Part shown: positions 1 to 8,130 of the stretch, in pieces
Layout of the letters: every line of letters begins with the position of its first letter
Position numbering within the stretch: the stretch's first letter is position 1
Assembly (NCBI RefSeq): GCF_004135625.1
Contig: NZ_SDPV01000002.1
Span: 744,001-808,000, forward strand
DNA length: 64,000 bases
Direction: 5' to 3'
Origin: Pelagerythrobacter rhizovicinus
GTDB lineage: Bacteria; Pseudomonadota; Alphaproteobacteria; Sphingomonadales; Sphingomonadaceae
The notes under the pieces: generated by a model
What the model was told of the DNA's origin: nothing
What the model saw: the letters and a program-made list of their open reading frames with translations, nothing else
The model's database searches: none
Program-made: the position numbers and the translations under genes

Positions 1-1
1 G

Positions 2-607
2 CGGTTCGTTCCGGCGCGGGTCGCGGCGGAGCGGCAGGCGATCGCCCACTACGGCCCGTTTCGCGTCCTCGACGCCGGCCGCGCCGCACTGGTCGGCGTG
101 ACCGATTCGATGGCGCCTGCGCAGTTCGCCGCCATGCTGCGCGATCATCCCGCGCTGGCCATGCTCGAACTGATCGAGTGCCCGGGGACCGAGGACGACC
201 GCGCCAATCTGGAGCTCGGCCGTCTGATTCGCGCCGCCGGCCTGGCGACGCATGTTCCGCGCGGCGGCTCGGTGCGCTCGGGCGCGGTCGAGCTGTTCCT
301 TGCCGGCACGGAGCGTCATATCGACGAGGGCGCCGAGTTTGCGGTCCATTCGTGGATCGACGAGGACGGCCGCGAGGCGGAGGATTTCGCGCCGGACGCC
401 GCTATCCACCAGCCCTATCTAGCCTATTACCGCGAAATGGGCATGGAGGACGCCGAAGCCCGGGCGTTCTACGCGATGACCAATGCTGCCCCTTTTGCCG
501 CGGCCAGATGGCTCGACGCGTCGGCGATGCGCCGGTGGCTCGGCACGGGCGTCTCGCGGCCCCAGCCGCGCATCGCCTATCTTGACTTGCCGCCCATGCT
601 GCCCTAA
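2..607 (+). CDS. ClpP-fold periplasmic-type protein (5' truncated)
   Basis: The frame is open to the left edge of the window, so the true start lies outside. The ATG at 98 falls inside the domain and is probably internal. The visible 201 residues end at a TAA at 605-607. A run reading [16 protein letters not shown], then [10 protein letters not shown] and GAEFAVHSW, matches the pattern of ClpP-class periplasmic proteins (COG3904-like), in which a GG..SGA segment sits near the serine nucleophile and a histidine follows in V.HSW. Its substrate is unknown. It is followed by a terminator and then rpmH, so it is probably the last gene of its transcription unit. A second, unrelated ClpP-fold gene lies at 53710. 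Confidence 0.7.
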   Translation, partial: RFVPARVAAERQAIAHYGPFRVLDAGRAALVGVTDSMAPAQFAAMLRDHPALAMLELIECPGTEDDRANLELGRLIRAAGLATHVPRGGSVRSGAVELFLAGTERHIDEGAEFAVHSWIDEDGREAEDFAPDAAIHQPYLAYYREMGMEDAEARAFYAMTNAAPFAAARWLDASAMRRWLGTGVSRPQPRIAYLDLPPMLP

Positions 608-625
608 CCGCGCGGCCATACAGGC

Positions 626-656
626 GGTCGCCTCGAGAGGGCGGCCCTTTTTATTT
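626..656 (+). terminator. Rho-independent terminator after the ClpP-fold gene
   Basis: GGTCGCC (626-632) pairs with GGCGGCC (640-646), with one G-U pair. The stem is followed by CTTTTTATTT. It lies 20 bases after the upstream stop codon and before rpmH. Confidence 0.7.
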
Positions 657-672
657 CGACCCAGAGGTTATC

Positions 673-807
673 ATGAAGCGCACTTTTCAGCCCAGCAATC
701 TGGTCCGCGCCCGCCGTCACGGCTTTTTCGCGCGCAAGGCCACCCCGGGCGGTCGCAAGGTGCTGCGCGCCCGCCGGAAGCGCGGCCGCAAGACGCTCTG
801 CGCGTAA
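673..807 (+). CDS. rpmH: 50S ribosomal protein L34
   Basis: This 44-residue protein opens with [18 protein letters not shown] and continues with the highly basic [15 protein letters not shown] tail typical of bacterial L34, at the family's usual length. An SD-like CAGAGG precedes the ATG. L34 is a late-assembling component of the large ribosomal subunit. Its position immediately before rnpA, yidD and yidC is the classical bacterial order, which makes the call secure despite the small size. Confidence 0.97.
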   Translation: MKRTFQPSNLVRARRHGFFARKATPGGRKVLRARRKRGRKTLCA

Positions 808-817
808 CTTGTTTTCC

Positions 818-837
818 GCGCGTCCATCCGGACGCGC
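818..837. other. Perfect 8-bp hairpin downstream of rpmH
   Basis: GCGCGTCC (818-825) and GGACGCGC (830-837) form a perfect stem around a 4-base loop, 11 bases after the rpmH stop. There is no T tract. It may be an mRNA 3'-end stabiliser or processing site in the rpmH-rnpA transcript; this is inference. Confidence 0.5.
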
Positions 838-883
838 GATTTCCTCGCGCCTGAGGGCGCTGCGGGCGGCCGGTCGGCCTTGC

Positions 884-906
884 GGGCTCCCTTCGGGAGC
901 CCGTTT
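884..906 (+). terminator. Hairpin between rpmH and rnpA (attenuator-like)
   Basis: GGGCTCCC (884-891) and GGGAGCCC (895-902) form a perfect 8-bp stem with a TTC loop, followed only by GTTT. It lies 49 bases before rnpA. It could partially terminate rpmH transcripts, so that L34 is made in excess over RNase P protein. Confidence 0.5.
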
Positions 907-951
907 CGCGCCTGCTTACCATCGTCCGCGTTTGATCCTATCTCTGCGGCC

Positions 952-1320
952 ATGACCATCGGGACGATCCGCAAGCGGGCCGATTTCCTTGCGGCGAATC
1001 GCGGGCTGCGCGTGGCGCGGCCGGGGTTCGTGCTGCTTGCGCATCCCAATGGCGGACGGGGCAAGCGCTTCGGGGTCACCGTGACCAAGAAGATCGGCAA
1101 CGCGGTGGTGCGCAACCGGATGAAACGCCGGTTCCGCGAACTGCTGCGTGCGGCCCTGCCCGAAGGCGGGCTGCCCGATCACGATCACGTGCTGATCGGC
1201 CGCGAAGGCGGGGTCGAGCGCGATTTCGCCCGGATGCAGGCGGAGCTGGCCGAAGCGCTGCAGCGCGCGGCCGATGGCAAGGGCGACGCGCCTCGCCGGC
1301 GGCGGAGCCGCGCGAGGTGA
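952..1320 (+). CDS. rnpA: Ribonuclease P protein component
   Basis: This is the basic protein cofactor of the RNase P ribozyme that matures tRNA 5' ends. The start at ATG 952 gives 122 residues. The longer in-frame start at 880 would lie in the rpmH-rnpA hairpin and adds a non-homologous leader. The protein begins with an IRKRADFLAANRG-type motif and contains the diagnostic RNR box (GNAVVRNRMKRRFRE, about residues 52-66). The C-terminal tail is Arg-rich. Its stop codon overlaps the GTG start of yidD, indicating translational coupling. Confidence 0.95.
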   Translation: MTIGTIRKRADFLAANRGLRVARPGFVLLAHPNGGRGKRFGVTVTKKIGNAVVRNRMKRRFRELLRAALPEGGLPDHDHVLIGREGGVERDFARMQAELAEALQRAADGKGDAPRRRRSRAR

Positions 1321-1526
1321 GGCAAGTCCTGATCCTCGTCGCGCGCGCCTGGCAGCTCGGCCCTTCGCGGGTGCTGCCGCCGACCTGCCGCTACGCCCCG
1401 AGCTGTTCCGAATACGCGATCGAAGCGCTCGGCAAATACGGGGCAATCAAGGGTGGATGGATGGCGCTCAAGCGTATAATGCGCTGCCACCCATGGGGCG
1501 GGCACGGCTATGATCCGGTGCCGTAA
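1317..1526 (+). CDS. yidD: Membrane protein insertion efficiency factor YidD
   Basis: A 69-residue protein with the YidD signature: PPTCRYAPSCSEYA near residue 22, then GGWMALKRI and RCHPWGGHGYDPVP at the end. YidD is a small peripheral membrane protein associated with YidC-dependent insertion. The start is GTG 1317, overlapping the rnpA stop (GTGA). Length and cysteine pattern (three Cys) fit the family. The next gene is yidC, as usual. Confidence 0.95.
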   Translation: MRQVLILVARAWQLGPSRVLPPTCRYAPSCSEYAIEALGKYGAIKGGWMALKRIMRCHPWGGHGYDPVP

Positions 1527-1571
1527 TGCCTATATAACACACCGGCCACGTCAGAATACGGGATCGAAGCC

Positions 1572-3341
1572 TTGCAAAACCAGCGCAACCTCCTGCTCGC
1601 CGTCCTGCTGAGCGGCCTGCTGATTCTCGGCTGGGATGCCGGGATGAGCTGGCTCTATCCGCAGCCGGAGAGCACCGCGGTCGAGGGTAAGGTCGACACG
1701 CCGGCCGAAGTCGTCGAGGCTCGTCATACCCGCGAGGGCGGCCTGACCGACCCGGGAGAGATCGCGCAGGAGAAGGCGGACCTCGCAACCTCGCTCGCGG
1801 CTCCGGATCGGGTGACTATCGAGGCGCCGGATCTTACCGGATCGATCAATCCGGTGGGTGCGCGCGTCGACGACGTCACGCTCCAGAGTCAGCGCGAATC
1901 GGTGAAGGAAGACAGCGGCCCCGTCCGTCTGTTCTCGCCGCAGGGCACCCCGGCGCAGCACTTCGCGCAGTTCGGCTGGGTCGGCGAAGGCCTCCGGGTA
2001 CCCGATACCGACACCGTATGGCAGGTCGAAGGCGGTCCGCTGACGCCCGAAAGTCCCGTCATCATGCGTTGGGACAACGGCGAAGGGCAGATCTTCTCGA
2101 TCCGCCTGACCGTGGACGACAACTTCATGATCACCGCCGAGCAGACCGTCGCCAACACCGGCGAAGGCGCGGTGATCGTGCGGCCCTTCGCACTGCTCAA
2201 CCGGACCAGCCGCACCGCCAGTCCGAGCACCTGGACGCTCCATTCGGGCCCGATCGGCTACTTCGGCGACGGTGTGCAGTTCGGCCCCGACTACGATGAG
2301 CTGGACGAGGACGGCGTTGCCGCTCCCGAAGGCCGCGCGGGCTGGATCGGGTTCACCGATATCTACTGGCTCTCCGCGCTCGCGCCCGAGGCCGGCAGCA
2401 CGCCCGAGGCCGAGTTCCGCCCGCTCGGAGGCGAGCATTACCGGGCCTCCCTGGTCTATCAGCCGGTCAGCGTGGCTTCGGGGAGACAAGTCGCGCGCAC
2501 GACGCAGCTCTTCGTCGGCGCCAAGGACAGCGCGATCCTCAACGACTATGAAGAGGCGGGCATCCCCGGCTTCGGCAACGCGATCGACTGGGGTTGGTTT
2601 GGCGTGATCGAGAAGCCGATCCTGTGGTTGCTCAAGCAGCTCTACGATCTGGCCGGCAATTTCGGCGTGGCGATCATTCTGCTCACCGTGATCGTGCGCC
2701 TGCTGATGTTCCCCATCGCGCAGAAGCAGTTCGCCTCCATGGCGGCGATGAAGGCCGTCCAGCCGAAGATGAAGGCGATCCAGGAGCGCTACAAGGACGA
2801 CAAGCAGAAGCAGCAGCAGGAGATCATGAAGCTGTACAAGGACGAAGGCGTCAATCCGCTCGCCGGGTGCCTTCCCCTGCTGCTCCAGATCCCGATCTTC
2901 TTCGGACTCTACAAGGTCCTGATGCTGTCGATCGAGATGCGCCACAAGCCCTTCGCGCTGTGGATCGAGGACCTTTCCGCGCCCGATCCGGCGCACATTC
3001 TCAACCTCTTCGGCCTGCTGCCGTTCGATGTGCCGAGCCTGATCGCGATCGGTCCGCTGGCCGTGCTGCTGGGCGTGACCATGTGGCTTACTTTCAAGCT
3101 CAACCCGAGTGCGATGGACCCGATGCAGCAGCAGATCTTCAACATCATGCCCTGGGTACTGATGTTCGTCATGGCGCCGTTCGCGGCCGGCCTGCTGCTC
3201 TACTGGATCACCAACAACGTGCTGACGCTGGCGCAGCAGAGCTACCTCTATTCGAGGAACCCCCAGCTCAAGGCGCAGGCGGAGAAGGAAAAGGCCGACC
3301 GGCAGAAGGCGGCCGAGGGCGAGCAGAAGGGCAAGGCGTGA
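1572..3341 (+). CDS. yidC: Membrane protein insertase YidC
   Basis: YidC/Oxa1-family insertase that inserts and folds inner-membrane proteins, alone or with SecYEG. Its 589 residues fit Gram-negative YidC. The first transmembrane segment is at about residues 5-22, a large periplasmic P1 domain at about 50-335, and the conserved multi-helix core from about 350 (AIILLTVIVRLLMFPI, then NPLAGCLPLLLQIPIFFGLYK). The C-terminus is Lys-rich. The start is TTG 1572, giving MQNQRNLLLAVLL, which matches the usual N-terminus; no ATG fits. The stop overlaps the GTG start of engB. Confidence 0.96.
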   Translation: MQNQRNLLLAVLLSGLLILGWDAGMSWLYPQPESTAVEGKVDTPAEVVEARHTREGGLTDPGEIAQEKADLATSLAAPDRVTIEAPDLTGSINPVGARVDDVTLQSQRESVKEDSGPVRLFSPQGTPAQHFAQFGWVGEGLRVPDTDTVWQVEGGPLTPESPVIMRWDNGEGQIFSIRLTVDDNFMITAEQTVANTGEGAVIVRPFALLNRTSRTASPSTWTLHSGPIGYFGDGVQFGPDYDELDEDGVAAPEGRAGWIGFTDIYWLSALAPEAGSTPEAEFRPLGGEHYRASLVYQPVSVASGRQVARTTQLFVGAKDSAILNDYEEAGIPGFGNAIDWGWFGVIEKPILWLLKQLYDLAGNFGVAIILLTVIVRLLMFPIAQKQFASMAAMKAVQPKMKAIQERYKDDKQKQQQEIMKLYKDEGVNPLAGCLPLLLQIPIFFGLYKVLMLSIEMRHKPFALWIEDLSAPDPAHILNLFGLLPFDVPSLIAIGPLAVLLGVTMWLTFKLNPSAMDPMQQQIFNIMPWVLMFVMAPFAAGLLLYWITNNVLTLAQQSYLYSRNPQLKAQAEKEKADRQKAAEGEQKGKA

Positions 3342-3985
3342 GCGAGCCTTCCGACGCCCCGGAGCTGGAGGAACGCGCGGCTAAGCTGTTTTCGGGCAGG
3401 GTCGAGTTCCTGCTGTCCGCCCCGCAGCTCAAGTTCCTGCCTGAGCCGACGGTGCCGGAAATCGCGTTCTGCGGCCGCAGCAACGTGGGCAAGAGCTCCC
3501 TGCTCAACGCGCTCACCGGGCGCAGAGCGATCGCGCGTACGTCGGTTACGCCGGGCCGGACGCAGGAGCTGAACTTCTTCGAGGTCGGCAATCCCACGCT
3601 GTTCCGCCTGGTCGACATGCCCGGCTACGGCTTCGCCAAGGCACCGGTCAAAGTGGTCGAGCGCTGGCGGCAGCTCGTGCGGACATACCTCAAGGGCCGG
3701 GACGTGCTCCACCGCACGCTGGTGCTGATCGATTCGCGGCACGGCCTCAAGGACGTCGATCGCGAGATGATGAAGATGCTCGACGAGACCGCCGTCGGCT
3801 ACCGCCTGGTTCTCACCAAGGCCGACAAGATCAAGGCGAGCGAGCTTGCCGCGGTACGCGACGCGACCGCGGCCGAGGCGCGCAAGCATCCCGCGGCGCA
3901 CCCCACGCTCCACGTGACCAGTTCCGAGAAAGGCATGGGCATCGCCGAACTGCGCGCGGCGGTGCTGGAAGACGCGCGGGTATAA
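3338..3985 (+). CDS. engB: Ribosome biogenesis GTPase EngB/YsxC
   Basis: A TRAFAC-class GTPase required for late 50S subunit assembly. The GTG start at 3338 overlaps the yidC stop and gives 215 residues, the family's usual size. Motifs visible are G1 GRSNVGKS (46-53), the switch region T.GRTQELNFF, G3 DMPGYGFAKA, G4 TKADK and a C-terminal SS segment for G5. The in-frame extension upstream of 3338 runs through yidC and is not real. A perfect TATAAT at 3981-3986 overlaps the stop codon and could be a -10 element for the next gene, but no good -35 is seen. Confidence 0.95.
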   Translation: MSEPSDAPELEERAAKLFSGRVEFLLSAPQLKFLPEPTVPEIAFCGRSNVGKSSLLNALTGRRAIARTSVTPGRTQELNFFEVGNPTLFRLVDMPGYGFAKAPVKVVERWRQLVRTYLKGRDVLHRTLVLIDSRHGLKDVDREMMKMLDETAVGYRLVLTKADKIKASELAAVRDATAAEARKHPAAHPTLHVTSSEKGMGIAELRAAVLEDARV

Positions 3986-4043
3986 TCTCGACAGGTCCCG
4001 GGGGACCCCTTAGGGCCGGCATGGCACAAGCGGTGGGCATGCG

Positions 4044-4709
4044 ATGAAGCTGATTATCGGCAACAAGAACTATTCGAGCTGGAGCTTGCGCGCCTGGCTT
4101 GCGCTCAAGCAGTCGGGCCTCTCGTTCGAGGAGCTGATCGTCAACATCGGCGGCGAGGAATGGGCCTCGGTGCGGCGGGAATCGGGCGAGATCATGCCCT
4201 CGGGCAAAGTGCCGGTGCTGTGGGACGGCGAGACCGTGATCTGGGACAGCTTCGCCATTCTCGAGTACCTCGCCGACAAGGTCGGGCGCGAGCGCTTCTG
4301 GCCGAAGGACGACACCGCGCGCGGGATGGCGCTGTCGATGGTCGCCGAGATGCACAGCTCCTACCAGGCGCTGCGTAGCCAGTGCCCGATGAATGTGCGC
4401 AAGCGGTTCGAGGGCGTGCGGATCTCCGACGAGGCGAAGGCGGACATCGTGCGCATCCTCCAGCTCTGGGCCGAGGCGCGCGCGCGTTTCGGCAAGGGCG
4501 GGCCGTTCCTGTTCGGCACGTTCGGCGCGGCGGACGTGTTCTACGCGCCGGTCGTCAGCCGCTTCATCACCTACGGCATCGCCGTGCCCGGTTTCGCCCG
4601 GGTCTACATGGAGGCGGTGTGGGAACACGAATGGATGCAGGCGTGGATCGAGGGCGCGGAAGACGAACGATGGGTAATCGAGCAGTACGAAGCCGCGCCG
4701 CGCACTTGA
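4044..4709 (+). CDS. Glutathione S-transferase family protein
   Basis: 221 residues. The thioredoxin-like N-terminal domain begins with IIGNKNYSSWSLRAW, where the Ser pair occupies the usual catalytic position. The cis-Pro region is SGKVPVLWDG and the glutathione-contacting motif WDSFAILEYLAD follows (about residues 68-80). An all-helical C-terminal domain comes next. It probably conjugates or reduces small electrophiles with glutathione; the substrate cannot be told. The end of this gene overlaps the start of the next by 40 bases. Confidence 0.88.
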   Translation: MKLIIGNKNYSSWSLRAWLALKQSGLSFEELIVNIGGEEWASVRRESGEIMPSGKVPVLWDGETVIWDSFAILEYLADKVGRERFWPKDDTARGMALSMVAEMHSSYQALRSQCPMNVRKRFEGVRISDEAKADIVRILQLWAEARARFGKGGPFLFGTFGAADVFYAPVVSRFITYGIAVPGFARVYMEAVWEHEWMQAWIEGAEDERWVIEQYEAAPRT

Positions 4710-5566
4710 TCGGCACCCTTGCGCTGCTGCTCGCGGCGCTGCTCCCGGCTTCCGCCAATGCCTGGGGCTATTACGGCCACCAGACGACCGCGCGCATCGC
4801 GCTTGCCAATGTCACGCCGGAAACCCGCGCAGCGATCGCGCGGCTCGTCGCGCACGAGAAGGAGCTCGGCACGCCCGAGTGCCGTGTGGCCGACCTGGCC
4901 GATGCCGCGGTGTGGCCGGATTGCCTTCGCGGCACCTACTGGCGTTGGGCCTATACCTTCTCCTGGCACTACCGCACCGCGCCGGTGTGCGAGGCTTACG
5001 ATGCGACGAAGCATTGTTCGGGCGGCAACTGCGTCACGGCGCAGATCGAACGCAACTTCCGCATCCTGTCCGACGAGAGCCTGCCCGCCAACGTGCGGCT
5101 GGAGGCGCTCGCCTTCATGGTCCACTTCGCGGGCGACGTGCACATGCCGCTCCATTCGGGCGACAAGGACGACCGCGGGGGCAACGACCGGGTGACCGAT
5201 TACGGCATCGTGCCCGACCGCAACCTCCACTCGATCTGGGACAGCGCGCTCGCCGAACGCGCCATCACCGCGGCCGAGCCGCCGCTGGTGCGGCGATATT
5301 CGCGAGAGGAGAAGGCGGCGCTCGCCGGCGGCGGTCCCGCCGACTGGGGTCGTGAAAGCTGGCAGATCGCGCGAGATTTCGTCTACCCCAACGCCTTCGA
5401 CCGCAATCCCTGCGAAGGCGACCTGCCGCTCGAAACCGCCCTGACGCAGGAGGACATCGTCGCCGCCATCCCCGTGGTCGAGCGCCGCGTGACACAGGCG
5501 GGCCTGCGGATAGCGGACCTCCTCGATGCGGCCTTCGCTCCCGGAGCGGCGGGCGAGTTGCCCTAG
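4670..5566 (+). CDS. Secreted S1/P1 nuclease
   Basis: Zinc-dependent single-strand nuclease and 3'-nucleotidase family. The start at ATG 4670 lies inside the end of the GST gene and gives 298 residues with a signal peptide (hydrophobic stretch about residues 13-30, cleavage after ASANA). The mature protein would begin with the characteristic W of WGYYGHQTTARIA, whose amino terminus binds zinc. Other zinc-site motifs are LADAAVWPD, SWHYR, HFAGDVHMPLH and NLHSIWDSA. It probably scavenges phosphate or nucleotides in the periplasm. The stop codon shares a CTAG with the stop of the convergent thioesterase gene. Confidence 0.9.
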   Translation: MGNRAVRSRAAHLIGTLALLLAALLPASANAWGYYGHQTTARIALANVTPETRAAIARLVAHEKELGTPECRVADLADAAVWPDCLRGTYWRWAYTFSWHYRTAPVCEAYDATKHCSGGNCVTAQIERNFRILSDESLPANVRLEALAFMVHFAGDVHMPLHSGDKDDRGGNDRVTDYGIVPDRNLHSIWDSALAERAITAAEPPLVRRYSREEKAALAGGGPADWGRESWQIARDFVYPNAFDRNPCEGDLPLETALTQEDIVAAIPVVERRVTQAGLRIADLLDAAFAPGAAGELP

Positions 5567-5961
5567 GCGTCCAGGAACGGCGCCACGATTTCGCGCCGCA
5601 CGCGCGCCAGGCGCCCGCTTTCCCGATCGAGCATCGCCCAGGTCGTCGCGGCGGCGACGATGAGCTTGCCGGCAGCGTCGCGGAATTCGACCCGGCGCAC
5701 CGAAGTCGCACCGCGGGGTTCGCCTTCGATCCAGGTTTCGCCGGTCACGCTCTCGCCCTCGGCCACGTTGCCGCGATAGTCGATCTCGTGCCGCGTCACG
5801 ACCCAGACGTAGTCGCGCACATGCTCGGGTGCGGCCGCCGCTTCCCAGTGCGCGGTCGCGAGATCCTGAACCCACTGCACCCACACCGCGTTGTTGACGT
5901 GGCCCATCACGTCGATGTGCTCGGGCCTCGCGGTGAAGGTGCGCTGGAAACGGCTGGTCAC
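5563..5961 (-). CDS. Acyl-CoA thioesterase (hotdog fold, 4HBT)
   Basis: Single hotdog domain resembling 4-hydroxybenzoyl-CoA thioesterases and YbgC. The motif HIDVMGHVNNAVW near the N-terminus carries the active-site Asp and the helix start; EIDYRG and V..ET follow. GTG 5961 is preferred (132 residues) because it overlaps the stop of the oligopeptidase gene (GTGA). The longer frame to 6018 lies inside that gene. It is probably translated together with the oligopeptidase. Its acyl-CoA substrate is unknown. Confidence 0.85.
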   Translation of the reverse strand: MTSRFQRTFTARPEHIDVMGHVNNAVWVQWVQDLATAHWEAAAAPEHVRDYVWVVTRHEIDYRGNVAEGESVTGETWIEGEPRGATSVRRVEFRDAAGKLIVAAATTWAMLDRESGRLARVRREIVAPFLDA

Positions 5962-8093
5962 TTTTGCCGCCCTGCCGCTTCGGTGCTCGAGGGCATGGCG
6001 GCCATCCCCATCTGCCACAGGATGAAGGCGAACTCCTCGGCGGTTTCCTCAAGGCTCTCGAACCGCCCGGACTTGCCGCCGTGGCCCGCGCCCATGTTGG
6101 TCTTGAGCAACAGCTCGTTGTCGTCGGTCTTGAGCTCGCGCAGCCGGGCGACCCACTTCGCCGGCTCCCAGTACGTCACGCGCGGATCGTTGAGCCCGGC
6201 CGTCACCAGCATCGGCGGATAGGGCTGCGCGCGCACGTTGTCGTAGGGGCTGTAGCTGCGGATCAGTTCGAACGCCGCCTTGTCCTCGACCGGGTTGCCC
6301 CATTCGGGCCACTCGCCCGGCGTCAGCGGCAGGCTCGCGTCGAGCATGGTGTTGAGCACGTCCACGAAGGGCACGTGGGCGACGACCGCGCCCCAGAGAT
6401 CGGGGTCGGAGTTGATCACCGCACCCATCAGCTCGCCGCCCGCCGAGCCGCCCGAGATGCTGATCTTGCCCGCTTCGGTGTAGCCGCGCGCGATCAGTCC
6501 CTTTGCCGTATCGACGAAGTCGGTGAAGGTGTTGACCCGCCGCTCGAGCTTGCCGGCCTTGTACCAGGCGCGGCCGAGATCGTCGCCGCCGCGGATATGC
6601 GCGATGGCATAGGCGAAGCCGCGGTCGACCAGGCTGAACCGCGTGGTCGAAAAACCCGGCGGAATGGCGATGCCATAGGCGCCGTAGCCGTAGAGGTGCA
6701 GCGGCCCGGGGCCTTCCTTCAAGTCATTGGCGCGGTCGGCGCGGTAGAGGATCGAGACCGGGATCGGCGTGCCGTCGCGCGCCGGAATCTCGATCCGCTC
6801 GGTGCGGTAGAGCGAGGCATCGTAGCCGGACGGGATCTCCTGCACTTTCAGCGTCTCGAGCCGCCGCTCGGCCACATGGTAGTCATAGACCGTCGAGGGG
6901 CTGACCATGCTCTCGTAGGACAGCCGCAGCGCGCGGCTCTCGAACTCGGGATTGTTGCCGAGCCCGGCGGAGTAGCTTTCCTCGGGAAAGGCGATCGGCT
7001 CCACCCGCTCGGGGTCGCCGTAGTATCGCACCTCAATCGTATCGAGGCCCGCCTGCCGCCCCTCGACCACATAGAAGTCGCGGAACAGCGCGAACCCGGT
7101 GAGGTAGAATTCGTCCGAACCCTCGATCAGCGTCGTCCAGTCGGACGGTTCGGTGAGCGGCGCGGTCGCGAGGCGGAAGTTCTCGTGGGTGTCGTTGGCG
7201 TGGACAAACAGCGTCTCGCCGTTCGTGTCGACGTCGTACTCCACGCCCTTGCGCCGTGCACGGACCAGCAGCGGCTCGGCCAGGGGATCGTCCGCCGGAA
7301 CCAGCCGGACCTCGCTCGTCTCGTGGTCGCTGGTGCCAACGATCAGCCACTTGTCGTCCGCCGAGAGCGTCGAGCCGACGCGGAAGCCCTCGTCGTCCTC
7401 GTGGTAGAGCTCGACGTCCTCGCTCGGCGGCTGACCGAGCCAGTGGAGCCGCGCATTGTCCGTCCGCCACTGCTCGTTGGCGAGCGAGTAGACGATCCCG
7501 GTATCGCCCGCGACCCAGACCAGGGACGAGAGCGTGCCGGGAATCTCGTCGGGCAGCAGTTCGCCGGTCGCCAGATCCTTGATCCGCACGGTGAACCGTT
7601 CGGAGCCGTTGTCGTCGATCGAATAGGCGAGCTTGCTCCCGTCCTGGCTGACCGACAGCGCCCCGACGCGGAAGTAGTCCTTGCCTTCGGCCAGCGCGGG
7701 TTCGTCGAGGATGAGCTGGTCGGCGCTGCCGTCGTCGGGCGCGCCGACCGGGCGGCGCCACCATTTCTTGTACTCGGCGCCTTCCTCGAACTCGATCCAG
7801 TACAGCCAGTCGCCGTCCTTCTGCGGGACCGACTTGTCCGCCTCCTTGATCCGCGCCCGCATCTCCTTGAACAGCGCGTCGACCAGCGGGCGGTAGGGCT
7901 TCATCCGCGCTTCGAACCAGGCGTTCTCCGCCGCGAGGTGCGCGAGGACTTCGGGGTCCTCCACCGCCGGGTAGCCCTCGTCACGCAGCCAGGCGTAATC
8001 ATCGGAAATCTCGAGCCCGTGATGCGTTGCTTTCACGGGCCGCTTCGCCGCGATCGGCGGTCCAAATACGGATTGTTCGGTGGCATGATCCAT
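5958..8093 (-). CDS. ptrB: Oligopeptidase B (S9A serine peptidase)
   Basis: 711 residues, the usual length for the family. The N-terminal half is a seven-blade propeller; the C-terminal alpha/beta-hydrolase domain begins near residue 430. The catalytic triad is visible as Ser in GGSAGGELMG (about S550), Asp in GLNDPRV (about D636) and His in GAGHGG (about H671). It cleaves short peptides after basic residues in the cytoplasm or periplasm. No convincing signal peptide is seen. Divergent from the aminopeptidase P gene across about 37 bases, so the two promoters must be close together. Confidence 0.93.
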   Translation of the reverse strand: MDHATEQSVFGPPIAAKRPVKATHHGLEISDDYAWLRDEGYPAVEDPEVLAHLAAENAWFEARMKPYRPLVDALFKEMRARIKEADKSVPQKDGDWLYWIEFEEGAEYKKWWRRPVGAPDDGSADQLILDEPALAEGKDYFRVGALSVSQDGSKLAYSIDDNGSERFTVRIKDLATGELLPDEIPGTLSSLVWVAGDTGIVYSLANEQWRTDNARLHWLGQPPSEDVELYHEDDEGFRVGSTLSADDKWLIVGTSDHETSEVRLVPADDPLAEPLLVRARRKGVEYDVDTNGETLFVHANDTHENFRLATAPLTEPSDWTTLIEGSDEFYLTGFALFRDFYVVEGRQAGLDTIEVRYYGDPERVEPIAFPEESYSAGLGNNPEFESRALRLSYESMVSPSTVYDYHVAERRLETLKVQEIPSGYDASLYRTERIEIPARDGTPIPVSILYRADRANDLKEGPGPLHLYGYGAYGIAIPPGFSTTRFSLVDRGFAYAIAHIRGGDDLGRAWYKAGKLERRVNTFTDFVDTAKGLIARGYTEAGKISISGGSAGGELMGAVINSDPDLWGAVVAHVPFVDVLNTMLDASLPLTPGEWPEWGNPVEDKAAFELIRSYSPYDNVRAQPYPPMLVTAGLNDPRVTYWEPAKWVARLRELKTDDNELLLKTNMGAGHGGKSGRFESLEETAEEFAFILWQMGMAAMPSSTEAAGRQK

Positions 8094-8130
8094 CCCGCGC
8101 CTCTATGTGGGCCACGAAAGGACCGCAACC

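Noticed and set aside
3994-4007. GGTCCC-GG-GGGACC hairpin after engB
   Set aside because: The two-base loop is too tight and there is no T tract, so it cannot be supported as a terminator.
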